Shown here piece after piece: positions 16,382-26,072 of a DNA stretch of 64,000 nt (positions are counted from its first letter, which is position 1; the number at the start of each line of letters is the position of its first letter). Location: contig NZ_CP019427.1 in the NCBI RefSeq assembly GCF_009834545.1, positions 2,300,001 to 2,364,000 on the forward strand, in the 5' to 3' direction. The position numbers were made by a program, and so were the translations under genes. The stretch comes from Pseudomonas sp. S04. GTDB lineage: Bacteria; Pseudomonadota; Gammaproteobacteria; Pseudomonadales; Pseudomonadaceae. The notes below the pieces were generated by a model. The model was not told the DNA's origin, did not search any database, and was given only the letters and a program-made list of their open reading frames with translations.

Positions 16382-17545
16382 ATGTCTGAAAAAGTGCTGA
16401 TCGCCGGTGCAGCAATGGTGCCGTTTCTACCGCTGGGTGGCTCTGACAGTCATGCGGCGTTGGCGGGGCAAGCCATCCGTGCGGCGCTGGCCGATGCGCG
16501 GATCGACTATGACCTGGTCGACCAGGTGTTTACTTCCTGCGTACACGCAGAAGCCGGTGTCGCCGAGCAAATGTTGTCGCAGATTGGCTACTCGGGCGTG
16601 CCGATTTTCAGCCTCGGCGATGGCTGTGCGTCGGCCAGCAGTGCTTTCCAGTTGGCCCGCAATAGCCTGCTGTGCGGCCAGGCTGAATGTGTCCTGTTGG
16701 TGGGTGTCGAGTGCATACCTGCAGGCATTTCCAATCGTGAGTTTTTCGGTTTGAAAGATCTCGCTCGCGATGATTTGGCGACAGTCAGGCAGGCTGAGAA
16801 CCCCATCGGCTTTATCGAGCGTCGACAACAACCGGCCCTGTTGTTCGCTGCCCAAACCAGCTGGTTATTGACACGCATGGGCATTGCTCAAAGCAGCTTC
16901 GATCAAGTGCTTGAGCGGGCACGGGCCCAGGCCGGGCGCAATCCCTACGCCGTGTTGAACCGAGTGCCGGATCGCGACGGCTGGCTCCCGCCTTATCTGT
17001 GCCCGCCCGCCTGCGGTGCGGCGGCCATCCTGCTCTGTACCCCGGCCTTCGCCCTGCGTTTCGGCGCTCGGGCGGACGTCACCGTGTTGGCCAGTGTCAG
17101 GGGCAGTGACAGCGCTTCAGAGCAGGAAACGGGTTGCGTGCTGGATGTGCTCGGACAGGCGACCACCCGGCGAGTCGCGCAGTTGGCCTATCAGCAGGCG
17201 GGCCTCGGTGCGGAAGACATCGACGTGGTTGAACTGCACGACCAAAGCGTCGGCGACTTCATGGTCAATAGCGCCGCGCTGGGCTTTTGCCGGGAGGACG
17301 AGATCGATCGATTCGTGCAGCAAGGACACCGCCTGAAAGGACAGATGAATGCGGTGTGCCCATCGGGTGGCTTGCTGGGACGTGGTCACGCCCCGGGTGC
17401 CACCGGGTTGGCGCAACTGGTCGAGTTGGTCTGGCAACTGCGCGGCGTGGCCGACGGCAGGCAAATTGCTGGTGCCCGCACGGCTTTACAACATAGCACC
17501 GCCCTGGGCCGGGCGGTGTCGGTCACCCTTTTGCAGCGCACCTGA
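16382..17545 (+). CDS. Second SCP-x-type thiolase-like protein
   Basis: A 387-residue thiolase-superfamily protein related to the one at 5866-7104. The nucleophile lies in GDGCASASSAFQLARN (near residue 83), with histidines in VELHDQSVGDF and GRGHAPGATGLAQ. All three expected active-site positions are therefore present, although the last motif has Ala in place of the usual Pro after His. The ATG at 16382 follows GGAGCAGG. It is the first gene after the MalT-type regulator and precedes the DUF1302 gene by 68 bases. It may act on a different chain length or on a second cleavage round. Confidence 0.85.
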   Translation: MSEKVLIAGAAMVPFLPLGGSDSHAALAGQAIRAALADARIDYDLVDQVFTSCVHAEAGVAEQMLSQIGYSGVPIFSLGDGCASASSAFQLARNSLLCGQAECVLLVGVECIPAGISNREFFGLKDLARDDLATVRQAENPIGFIERRQQPALLFAAQTSWLLTRMGIAQSSFDQVLERARAQAGRNPYAVLNRVPDRDGWLPPYLCPPACGAAAILLCTPAFALRFGARADVTVLASVRGSDSASEQETGCVLDVLGQATTRRVAQLAYQQAGLGAEDIDVVELHDQSVGDFMVNSAALGFCREDEIDRFVQQGHRLKGQMNAVCPSGGLLGRGHAPGATGLAQLVELVWQLRGVADGRQIAGARTALQHSTALGRAVSVTLLQRT

Positions 17546-17613
17546 GAGGAGGCTCACTACGCCGTGATTCAACCCATGACTTTTCGTAAACCATAGAGCA
17601 GGTGGCAAGCTAG

Positions 17614-19443
17614 ATGAACAAAAATAATAAGATCTGCCATGCAAACCTTCGCAAAGGGTTGTTGGCCTCCGCCATTCTCACCGGCCTGGGCATCGCGCCC
17701 GTAGGGGCTGTGGAGATCAACACGGGGAATGAAGACTTTGCGGTTCGCTTCGACAACACGCTGAAGTTCAACTACGCCCAGCGCGTGGAAGCCCCCAACA
17801 GCAAGTTGGCCAATTCGTGGAACAACAATGACGGGGATCGCAACTTCTCCTCCGGCAGTCCCGTTTCTCAACGACTGGATGTGCTGACCGAACTGGACGT
17901 GGTTTACAAAGAAAAAGTCGGTTTCCGTGTCAGCGCCAACACCTGGTACGACCACGCCTACGACGATATTGGCAGCGATAACGCCTCGACCAATCAGCTC
18001 AACAACGGTAAGCCGGACTCTCGTCATCAAAGCGGTTACGCCGATCGGTATTACAACGGTCCTTCTTCGGAAATCCTTGATGCCTTCGTGTTTGGCAGCA
18101 CGGAAGTCGGCGATGAGTCACTGCTCAGCGGCAAGCTCGGCAAGCACACCGTTTACTGGGGTGAAAGCATCCTCGCCTTTGCCCATAGCAATAGTTATGG
18201 CCAGTCCGGTCTGGATATTTCCAAGTCGCTGGCGGTCCCGGGAACAGAAGCCAAAGAACTGTTCATTCCGCGTAATCAGTTGTCCACCAGCCTCACGGTC
18301 AACCCGGAACTGACCCTCGCCGCGCAGTATTTCCTGGACTGGGACGCCGCGCGGTTGCCGGAGTCGGGTACTTATCTGGGGTTCAACGACGGCATTCAAA
18401 ATGGCGGGCACAACCTGTCGTTGATCGGCGGCCGAAACCCGCTGTTCGGTACACCTGGCCCACTGGGTGCCAACCAGTTTTTACGGCTGTCCAACGGGCA
18501 TACGTTTACCCCGGACAACCAGGGTGACTTTGGCCTGATGGCCAAGTGGAGCCCGGAATGGCTGCAGGGTACGCTGGGTTTCTACTACCGCAAAACCTCC
18601 GACATTCTGCCCAACCTGGTGTTGCAGCCAACGGCGGTCGGCCCTGCGCAACTGATCTCCGGCAATGCCGGCAGCTACAACCAGTTCTATGTCGACGATA
18701 TCGATATCTACGGCATCAGCCTGTCGAAAAGCATCGAAGGTGTCAGCGTCGGTCTCGACCTGAACTATCGTCACAACATGCCGCTGGCCAGCGTGCCGGC
18801 AACGGTCAATCCGGTAGCCGGTGCTGCCGGTTTGCCTGGCTTCATCAGCAGCTTTGATGGTGATAACGGCGTGGCCCGAGGCAACACCGTGCACGCGGTG
18901 CTCAACGGCTTGACCACGTTCGGTGCGACACCGGTCTGGGACAGTTCGACCTTGCTGGTTGAACTCGCCTACAGCCGCTGGCTGGACGTCACCGAGAACA
19001 AGCAGCTGTTCAAAGGCGAAGACTGGTATCGCGGTGTCGACAAGGTCACCAGGGACAACTACGTCCTGGGCGTCAACTTCAACCCGACCTGGTACCAGGT
19101 GTTCCCCGGCATCGATATGTACCTGCCGGCCAACTACAGCGTCGGCCTTGCGGGCAACTCGTCGGTTCAGCTCGGGGGTAACAAGGACTCCGGCAGTTAC
19201 TCGGTGGGCGTTGGCATGGACGTGCACAACCAGTACCGGTTTGACCTGAAGTACGTGGACAACTTTGGTCCGTTCGACACCTGCGGCTCAGCCGGTGGTG
19301 CAGGTGCACAGGGCGAGGGTGCCGCACCAGGGGCCAACGGCCAATACAACTGCGTACCGGGGCAGACCACTGCTTTCGGCGGTACTCAGCCTCAGCTCAA
19401 GGATCGGGGTATGGTCACTTTTACCTTCAAAACGACCATTTGA
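17614..19443 (+). CDS. DUF1302 outer-membrane-associated protein
   Basis: A 609-residue exported protein. A signal peptide (AILTGLGIAPVGAVE) is followed by a family-typical N-terminus with FAVRFDNTLKFNYAQR, and alternating hydrophobic strands throughout suggest a beta-barrel. DUF1302 genes are nearly always followed by DUF1329, as here (33 bases apart). From memory, a homologous pair in P. putida has been linked by mutant fitness to use of long-chain fatty esters. Two Cys in the Gly-rich segment near residue 560-580 may form a disulphide. It probably helps hydrophobic substrates reach or cross the outer membrane. Confidence 0.87.
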   Translation: MNKNNKICHANLRKGLLASAILTGLGIAPVGAVEINTGNEDFAVRFDNTLKFNYAQRVEAPNSKLANSWNNNDGDRNFSSGSPVSQRLDVLTELDVVYKEKVGFRVSANTWYDHAYDDIGSDNASTNQLNNGKPDSRHQSGYADRYYNGPSSEILDAFVFGSTEVGDESLLSGKLGKHTVYWGESILAFAHSNSYGQSGLDISKSLAVPGTEAKELFIPRNQLSTSLTVNPELTLAAQYFLDWDAARLPESGTYLGFNDGIQNGGHNLSLIGGRNPLFGTPGPLGANQFLRLSNGHTFTPDNQGDFGLMAKWSPEWLQGTLGFYYRKTSDILPNLVLQPTAVGPAQLISGNAGSYNQFYVDDIDIYGISLSKSIEGVSVGLDLNYRHNMPLASVPATVNPVAGAAGLPGFISSFDGDNGVARGNTVHAVLNGLTTFGATPVWDSSTLLVELAYSRWLDVTENKQLFKGEDWYRGVDKVTRDNYVLGVNFNPTWYQVFPGIDMYLPANYSVGLAGNSSVQLGGNKDSGSYSVGVGMDVHNQYRFDLKYVDNFGPFDTCGSAGGAGAQGEGAAPGANGQYNCVPGQTTAFGGTQPQLKDRGMVTFTFKTTI

Positions 19444-19476
19444 TCGAAGTCTTTGCTTGATAGCAGGAGTCACTCC

Positions 19477-20838
19477 ATGAAGTTCGTCAATACGCTTTTG
19501 TCCACTGCCTTGACCGTTGCCATCGCGGGTGCGGCACACGCAGCCGTGTCCCCTGATGAAGCAAGCAAACTCGGCAACAGCCTGACAGGCGTCGGCGCTG
19601 AAAAGGCCGGCAATGCCGACAACACCATTCCGTCCTACACCGGCGGTCTCACCACGGCGCCGGCCAGTTTTCAACCCGGTAGTTCGTTCCGTCCGGACCC
19701 TTACGAGGCCGACAAGCCACGCGTCGTCGTCGAAGGCAAAAACCTCAGTCAATACACCGACAAACTGACCGCGACCACGCAAGAACTGCTCAAGCGTTAC
19801 CCGACGTTCCGGGTCGATGTGTTTCCGACCCATCGCAGCGTTGCGCTACCTCAACGGTTGCTGGACAACACCGCAAAAAATGCCGTCGGCACCAAGACAC
19901 TCGAAGGCGGGGTAGCACTGGAAAACGCGTTGCCGGGCGTTCCGTTCCCGATCCCGAAAGATGGCTATGAGGCCATGTGGAACCACCTGCTGCGTTATCA
20001 GGGTTATGCCACCAATATCAAATATGACTCCTGGAACGTCGACAGTTCCGGCCGGGCGATACTGGCCACGACCGGTAATGGCTATCTGGAGTACCCGCTA
20101 TACGATCCGAAGCGTACGGAACCGGCGAAAGAGACGGATCTGTTCTTCAAGACCAAACTCTACTACCAGGCCCCGGCCCGTCGCGCAGGCGAAGCCATCC
20201 TGGTGCAGGATGCCGTCAACCCTCTGAAGATGGAGCGTCGTGGCTGGCAATACCTGCCTGGTCAGCGCCGCGTGAAACTCGCACCGGATATCGCCTACGA
20301 CACACCAAACCCTGGCTCGGCCGGTGCTTCGACCTATGACGATGCCTGGGTATTCAACGGCGCAATGGACCGTTACGACTTCAAACTCGTCGGCAAGAAG
20401 GAAATGATCATTCCTTACAACACGTACAAGTTGAACTACCACAAGGTCGCTGCGGATATCACCACGCCGCATCACGTCAATCCGGACCTGGTGCGCTGGG
20501 AGTTGCACCGCGTGTGGGTGGTTGAAGCCACGCTGAAACCGGGCAAACGCCACATCTACAGCAAGCGCACCTTCTACCTCGACGAAGACAGCTGGATCGC
20601 CCTGGCCTCGGATGAATATGACGCCAGCGGCAAGCTGTACCGCGGGTCCTTTGCACACCTGGCATACAGCTATGACGTGCAGGCGCCGAATTCCGATAAC
20701 CACATGATTTATGACCTGGTCTCTGGCAGCTACAACATCACCGGCATCTACGGCCCGTACGGCGGCGTCAAGTACATCGACCCGCTTTCGAAAGCGCAGT
20801 GGGCACCTGAGTCATTGGCCGGCACGGGTATTCGCTGA
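19477..20838 (+). CDS. DUF1329 periplasmic/outer-membrane protein
   Basis: A 453-residue exported protein with signal peptide FVNTLLSTALTVAIAGAAHA followed by AVSPDEASKLGNSLTGVGAE. The family shares the LolA/LolB-like lipoprotein-carrier fold and is predicted to bind a hydrophobic ligand. The conserved central block GWQYLPGQRRVKLAPDIAYD and the ending YGPYGGVKYIDPLSKAQW are typical. The ATG at 19477 has CAGGAG seven bases upstream. It partners the DUF1302 barrel immediately upstream; transfer of a lipid-like ligand between barrel and periplasm is an inference. Confidence 0.87.
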   Translation: MKFVNTLLSTALTVAIAGAAHAAVSPDEASKLGNSLTGVGAEKAGNADNTIPSYTGGLTTAPASFQPGSSFRPDPYEADKPRVVVEGKNLSQYTDKLTATTQELLKRYPTFRVDVFPTHRSVALPQRLLDNTAKNAVGTKTLEGGVALENALPGVPFPIPKDGYEAMWNHLLRYQGYATNIKYDSWNVDSSGRAILATTGNGYLEYPLYDPKRTEPAKETDLFFKTKLYYQAPARRAGEAILVQDAVNPLKMERRGWQYLPGQRRVKLAPDIAYDTPNPGSAGASTYDDAWVFNGAMDRYDFKLVGKKEMIIPYNTYKLNYHKVAADITTPHHVNPDLVRWELHRVWVVEATLKPGKRHIYSKRTFYLDEDSWIALASDEYDASGKLYRGSFAHLAYSYDVQAPNSDNHMIYDLVSGSYNITGIYGPYGGVKYIDPLSKAQWAPESLAGTGIR

Positions 20839-20862
20839 GCCATAACGCAGGTGTTTTTTTGT

Positions 20863-20902
20863 CGCCGACAGTGTGTATCGCACTGTTCGGCGGCTTTTTT
20901 TG
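20863..20902 (+). terminator. Rho-independent terminator between DUF1329 and Ycf48-like genes
   Basis: An 11-bp stem (CGCCGACAGTG with CACTG-T-TCGGCG, one bulged T) and a seven-base loop are followed by GCTTTTTTT. It lies inside a run of same-strand genes, only 25 bases after the DUF1329 stop. It should therefore reduce downstream expression relative to the DUF1302/DUF1329 pair. Confidence 0.8.
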
Positions 20903-20915
20903 CCGAGTAGACCTC

Positions 20916-21980
20916 ATGAATACATTTAGATGGATTGCGCTCACTGCGCTAATTTTGGCGTTGGCTGCCCCATTCACCAGATCCGTCGTCGCCGCTGACT
21001 TTGTCGACGTGCTGTCGAGCCCTGCGATTGAGAGTGACAAGGCGATTGGCGGGGTGTTCACCGGGTTGACCCGTGCAGGTCAGCGCCTGGTCGCCGTGGG
21101 CCAACGCGGCCATATTTTTTATTCCGATGACAACGGCGTCCGCTGGCACCAGGCAGACGTGCCGGTGAGTTCCGATCTGGTGGCCGTGCATTTTCCGAGC
21201 CCGACGCAGGGGTGGGCGGTCGGGCACGACGGCATTGTGTTGCACAGCGACAACAGGGGTGAAACCTGGAAGCGTCAGCTCGATGGCCGTCAGCTGGGGC
21301 AGATCATGCTCGAACATTTTCAGAGGCATGAAGGGCAACAGCCCAATGAGGCGTTATTGGCCGAGGCTCAACGAATGGTCGATGAAGGGGCTGACAAACC
21401 TTTTCTGGACGTTTGGTTCGCCAATGATAAAACCGGCTATATCGTCGGCGCGTTCAATCTGATTTTCCGCACTGAAGACGGCGGCCGGAACTGGGTTCCG
21501 TTGATGGATCGCACCGACAATCCGGGAGCGCTGAATTTCTACGGGATACGAGCAATCGGCGATGACCTGTTCATTGTCGGCGAGCAAGGCCTGGTATTGA
21601 AACTGGACCCGGCAACGCAACGCTTCATCAACCTCCCGACGCCCTACGGCGGCAGCTATTTCGGCATCACCGGCAAGCCGGGCTCGGTGCTCGTTTATGG
21701 CCTGCGGGGCAATGTTTATCGCAGCGTCGATCACGGCGTGAACTGGGACAAGGTTGAACTGGGGCTGTCCTCAAGCATCACCGCGAGCACGATCACCGCC
21801 GACGGCCGAATCATCCTGGTCAGCCAGGCCGGGCATGTGCTTGTCAGCACCGACGACGGCGCCAGTTTTACGCTAAAGCCTCAAGACCGCCTGGGGCCCG
21901 CCGCTGCGGCGCAGGCCATCGCATCAGACGTCGTGGTGGTCGCGGGCGCACGGGGCTTGCGCCAGTTGCCCTTCGAATGA
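20916..21980 (+). CDS. Ycf48/BNR-repeat beta-propeller protein
   Basis: A 354-residue exported protein. The signal peptide runs to about FTRSVVAA, followed by repeated BNR-like units: HIFYSDDNGVRWHQ, IVLHSDNRGETWKR, LIFRTEDGGRNWVP, NVYRSVDHGVNWDK and VLVSTDDGASF. Spaced Asp-box-like SxDxGxxW motifs define a seven-bladed propeller like the photosystem-assembly factor Ycf48. In proteobacteria such genes accompany MMPL/RND transporters, as here (38 bases upstream). The ATG at 20916 directly starts the signal peptide; a longer frame would begin inside the terminator. It probably scaffolds the envelope complex. Confidence 0.87.
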   Translation: MNTFRWIALTALILALAAPFTRSVVAADFVDVLSSPAIESDKAIGGVFTGLTRAGQRLVAVGQRGHIFYSDDNGVRWHQADVPVSSDLVAVHFPSPTQGWAVGHDGIVLHSDNRGETWKRQLDGRQLGQIMLEHFQRHEGQQPNEALLAEAQRMVDEGADKPFLDVWFANDKTGYIVGAFNLIFRTEDGGRNWVPLMDRTDNPGALNFYGIRAIGDDLFIVGEQGLVLKLDPATQRFINLPTPYGGSYFGITGKPGSVLVYGLRGNVYRSVDHGVNWDKVELGLSSSITASTITADGRIILVSQAGHVLVSTDDGASFTLKPQDRLGPAAAAQAIASDVVVVAGARGLRQLPFE

Positions 21981-22018
21981 GCCCACATCCCACATAATAA
22001 AAAGAGACGAGCCATTTC

Positions 22019-24454
22019 ATGGGTAACTACAACCTCGATACGATGCCGGTGATCCGAGAGCTGAAGGGCTTCGATGCACGCTCCGGCAATGTCCTTGAAC
22101 GCCTGATTTTCAACAACCGCCTGCTGGTGGTGCTGACCTGCCTGATCGTGACGGTAGTGCTGAGCTATTTCGCGGCCTCTGGGCTGACGCTCAATGCCAG
22201 CTTCGAAAAGATGATTCCACAGAGTCAGCCGTACATCAAAAACTACCTTGAGAATCGCCAGTCGTTACGCGGGCTGGGCAATACGGTTCGGGTGGTGGTG
22301 GAAAACACCGACGGCGACATCTACGACCCGAAATACCTGGAGGTGCTCAAGCAGGTTAATGACACCTTGTTCCTGACCCCGGGCGTGGATCGGGCCTGGA
22401 TAAAGTCATTGTGGACGCCTGCCGTGCGCTGGACCGAGGTCACGGAGGAGGGCTTCCGTGGTGGCCCGGTCATGCCGGACTCCTACAACGGCTCGGCCAG
22501 TGGGGTCGAGCAACTGCGCTTGAACATCGCCCGTTCCGGCATCATCGGCAGTCTTGTCGGCAATAATTTCAAATCGAGCATGATTGTGGTGCCGCTGCTG
22601 GAGAAGGATCCGGTCACGGGCGCAGCAATCGATTATCACCATTTTTCGCGGATGCTTGAAGAGCAGCTACGCGACAAGTTTGAGTTTGCCGGCAGTAGCG
22701 CGGTACACCTCGCCGGTGAAGAGGGCAAAGGCCCGATCAAGATCCGCGTGATCGGTTTCGCCAAACTGGTGGGCGATCTGATCGATGGCCTGATGCTGAT
22801 CATGATGTACTTCGGCGCCGCAGCGCTGATCGCTACTGCCATCATCTTTGGCTTTACCCGTTGCGTGCGCAGCACCGCGCTAGTGATTCTGTGCTCGGTG
22901 GTTGCGGTGGTCTGGCAACTGGGCCTGATCACCTTGTTCGGTTATGCACTCGACCCGTTTTCGATTCTGGTGCCGTTTCTGGTATTCGCCATCGGCGTGT
23001 CCCACGGTGCGCAGAAAATGAACGGGATCATGCAGGACGTCGGACGCGGTACCCATCAGTTGGTCGCCGCGCGTTACACCTTCCGCCGTCTGTTCCTGGC
23101 CGGACTGACCGCATTGCTGGCCGATGCCGTAGGTTTTGCGGTGCTGATGCTGATCGACATTCCGGTGATCCAGGACCTGGCCGTCACCGCCAGCATTGGT
23201 GTGGCGGTCTTGATCTTTACCAACCTGGTGTTGCTGCCAGTGCTGCTGTCTTATTGGGGTGTCAGTCCCAAGGCGGCGGCGCGCAGCTTGCGTCAGGAAA
23301 GTCAGGAGCTGAAAGGGAAAGGGCTGGGCAGTGTGTGGAGCCTGCTTGACCGCTTTACCGAGCGTCGTTGGGCAACAGTGGCGGTGGTGGTGGCCGGGTT
23401 GCTGGCGGTAGGTGGCTTCATGGTCAGCACGCAGTTGAAGATTGGTGATCTCGATCCGGGCGCACCCGAGCTGCGCGCCGACTCACGTTACAACCGCGAC
23501 AACGCCTACATCACTGCCAACTATTCGCTGTCCAGCGACCAGTTTGCGGTCATGGTCAAAACCGCCAGCGAAGGTTGCCTGAAGTACGAAACCCTGGTGG
23601 AAGCCGATCGTCTCGGCTGGCTGCTGCAACAGCAACCGGGTGTGCAGACTACCGTGTCGCTGGTCAACGCTGTGCGCCAGATCACGGCGGGTTCCTATGA
23701 AGGCAACCCGAAAATGCTGACCGTCGCGCGCAATCAGAACGTGTTGAACTACGGCGCGCAACAGGCCTCGGTGAACAACCCGGAACTGTTCGACAGTGAT
23801 TGTTCAATGATGCCGGTGATCGCTTATCTCTCCGACCACAAGGCCGAAACCCTCGATCACGTGGTCAAAGTGGCCGATCAGTTCGCCCGTGAACACAGCA
23901 ACGACGATCGGCAGTTCATGCTCGCCGCCGGTAGCGCCGGGATCGAAGCGGCGACCAATATCGTCGTGCGCGACGCCAATCGCACCATGTTGTTCTACGT
24001 GTATGGCGCGGTGATCGTGCTGTGCTTCATCACCTTCCGCAGCTGGCGAGCGGTGGTGGTGGCGGTCGTGCCGTTGATGCTGACGTCGATTCTCTGCGAG
24101 GCATTGATGGTCTGGCTGGGCATGGGCGTGAAGGTCGCGACCTTGCCGGTGATTGCCTTGGGTGTCGGTATCGGTGTCGATTACGCGCTGTACCTGCTCA
24201 GTGTTCAGTTGGCTCAGCAGCGTGCCGGTCTGTCGTTGACCGAAGCCTACAAAAACTCCGTGGCGTTCACCGGCAAAGTGGTGGCGCTGGTTGGCATCAC
24301 CCTGGCGGCGGGCGTGATCACCTGGGCTTGGTCGCCGATCAAGTTCCAGGCCGACATGGGCATCCTGCTCACCTTCATGTTCATCTGGAACATGGTCGGC
24401 GCCTTGGTGCTGATCCCGGCGCTGTCGCATTTCTTGCTTCGTCGTGCCCCTTGA
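22019..24454 (+). CDS. MMPL/RND-family transporter
   Basis: An 811-residue inner-membrane protein of the RND superfamily, closer to the MMPL/hopanoid-transporter group than to drug pumps. The first membrane segment is near residue 33 (LLVVLTCLIVTVVLSYFAAS). A periplasmic domain is followed by a five- or six-helix bundle at about 245-415, then a second periplasmic domain and a second bundle at about 655-805. The motif GVGIGVDYALYLLS is typical of the family. It would move a lipid-like substrate with the proton gradient. It is coupled with the Ycf48-like gene upstream. Confidence 0.9.
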   Translation: MGNYNLDTMPVIRELKGFDARSGNVLERLIFNNRLLVVLTCLIVTVVLSYFAASGLTLNASFEKMIPQSQPYIKNYLENRQSLRGLGNTVRVVVENTDGDIYDPKYLEVLKQVNDTLFLTPGVDRAWIKSLWTPAVRWTEVTEEGFRGGPVMPDSYNGSASGVEQLRLNIARSGIIGSLVGNNFKSSMIVVPLLEKDPVTGAAIDYHHFSRMLEEQLRDKFEFAGSSAVHLAGEEGKGPIKIRVIGFAKLVGDLIDGLMLIMMYFGAAALIATAIIFGFTRCVRSTALVILCSVVAVVWQLGLITLFGYALDPFSILVPFLVFAIGVSHGAQKMNGIMQDVGRGTHQLVAARYTFRRLFLAGLTALLADAVGFAVLMLIDIPVIQDLAVTASIGVAVLIFTNLVLLPVLLSYWGVSPKAAARSLRQESQELKGKGLGSVWSLLDRFTERRWATVAVVVAGLLAVGGFMVSTQLKIGDLDPGAPELRADSRYNRDNAYITANYSLSSDQFAVMVKTASEGCLKYETLVEADRLGWLLQQQPGVQTTVSLVNAVRQITAGSYEGNPKMLTVARNQNVLNYGAQQASVNNPELFDSDCSMMPVIAYLSDHKAETLDHVVKVADQFAREHSNDDRQFMLAAGSAGIEAATNIVVRDANRTMLFYVYGAVIVLCFITFRSWRAVVVAVVPLMLTSILCEALMVWLGMGVKVATLPVIALGVGIGVDYALYLLSVQLAQQRAGLSLTEAYKNSVAFTGKVVALVGITLAAGVITWAWSPIKFQADMGILLTFMFIWNMVGALVLIPALSHFLLRRAP

Positions 24455-24525
24455 AACGGCTACCTGTGAGTCTCTGCCATTTCTGAAACATCGACATCAA
24501 ACAAGAATAAAAGGAACACAAAACC

Positions 24526-26068
24526 ATGCTGGGCTTGATGCAAGATCAACCGCTGTTGATTTCTTCCGTTCTGGAACATGCGCTGAAGGCGCATCCGCAC
24601 ACCGAAATTGCCTCACGCATGGCAGATGGATCGGTGCATCACTGCACTTATGCCGACATCGGCGAACGCGCTAAACAAGTGGCCAATGCGCTGGTTGCGT
24701 TGGGTGTACAACCCGGCGAGCGAATCGGCACCCTGGCCTGGAACGGTTACCGACACATGGAACTGTATTTCGGCGTGTCGGGCATGGGTGCGGTACTGCA
24801 TACGATCAACCCACGGCTGTTCGCCGAGCAGATCGAATTCATCGCCAACCACGCCGAGGATCAGTACCTGCTTTTCGACCTGTCGTTCGCTGAGCTGGTC
24901 GAGCAGATCGCGCCGCGCCTGAAGACAGTCAAGGCGTTCATCGCTCTGTGTGACCGGGAGCAAATGCCGGCAATCAATGTGCTACACCTCGGGCACCACT
25001 GGCAATCCCAAGGGTGTGCTGTATTCGCACCGTTCTTCGATCCTGCATTCGCTGGCACTGTGTACCTCCGATGGCTTCGGTCTATCGGCGGCGGATTCAG
25101 CGTTGTTGGTCGTGCCGATGTTCCACGTCAATGCCTGGGGTATGCCGTATGCCGCCGCAATGTGTGGTGCCAAATTGGTGTTGCCGGGCGCCGCACTTGA
25201 TGGCGAGAGCCTCTACACGCTGATGCGAGATGAACGGGTGACCCTGGCGCTGGGTGTGCCGACGGTGTGGATGATGCTGCAACAGCATGTTGAGGCGCAG
25301 GCTTTGCAACCGGCGACAGAGCTGTGCCTGAACCGGGTGGTGATCGGCGGAGCCGCCGCGCCGCGCAGCCAGGTCGATACGTTTGAAACCCGTTTCAATG
25401 CGCGTGTTTTGCATGCCTGGGGGATGACCGAGATGTCCCCGCTGGGCACCATCTGCAATCCGTTGCCCAAACACCGTGATGCTTCGCTGGAAGCAGTGCT
25501 CGACTTGCAGGCCAAACAAGGGCGGGCGTTGTTTGGGGTGTCAATGAAGATTGTCGATGAGCAAGGCGCTGAACTACCGCGAGACGGCAAGGCTAGCGGT
25601 CTTCTACTGGTCAAGGGACCGTGGATCGCCAGCCAGTATTACGGCGGCGAGGGAGGGCAGATTCTTGATAGCGAGGGCTGGCTCGATACCGGTGACATCG
25701 CAACGATCGACACTGACGGCTACATGCAGATCACCGACCGCGCCAAGGACGTTATCAAGTCGGGTGGCGAGTGGATTTCCTCGATTGATCTGGAAAACGC
25801 TGCCGTCAGTCACCCGGCCGTCGCCGAAGCGGCAGTGATCGGCATCCCTCATCCCAAATGGCAGGAACGGCCGTTGTTGGTGGTGGTGCTCAAACCTGGT
25901 AGAACCGCGAGCAAAGACGATCTGCTGAAGGTACTGCAAAGCCGCGTGGCGAAGTGGTGGCTGCCGGACGATGTGGCGTTCGTCGAAGCGCTGCCGCATA
26001 CCGCCACCGGCAAATTGCAAAAGATGAAGCTTCGCGAACAGTTTCGCGACTTCAGCTTTCAGAGCTAA
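24526..26068 (+). pseudogene. AlkK-like acyl-CoA ligase, broken by deletion and frameshift
   Basis: The first part, from the ATG at 24526, reads [20 protein letters not shown] and continues to about 24970 ([15 protein letters not shown]). The rest of the enzyme is in the next frame: [55 protein letters not shown] and GKLQKMKLREQ. Intact AlkK-type ligases have roughly 25-30 residues between these parts that are absent here, so a deletion occurred as well as a frame change near 24965-24985. A GTG at 24950 could start a truncated C-terminal product lacking the N-terminal domain. The 3' end is convergent with the radical SAM gene, four bases apart. Confidence 0.82.
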
Positions 26069-26072
26069 AAGG

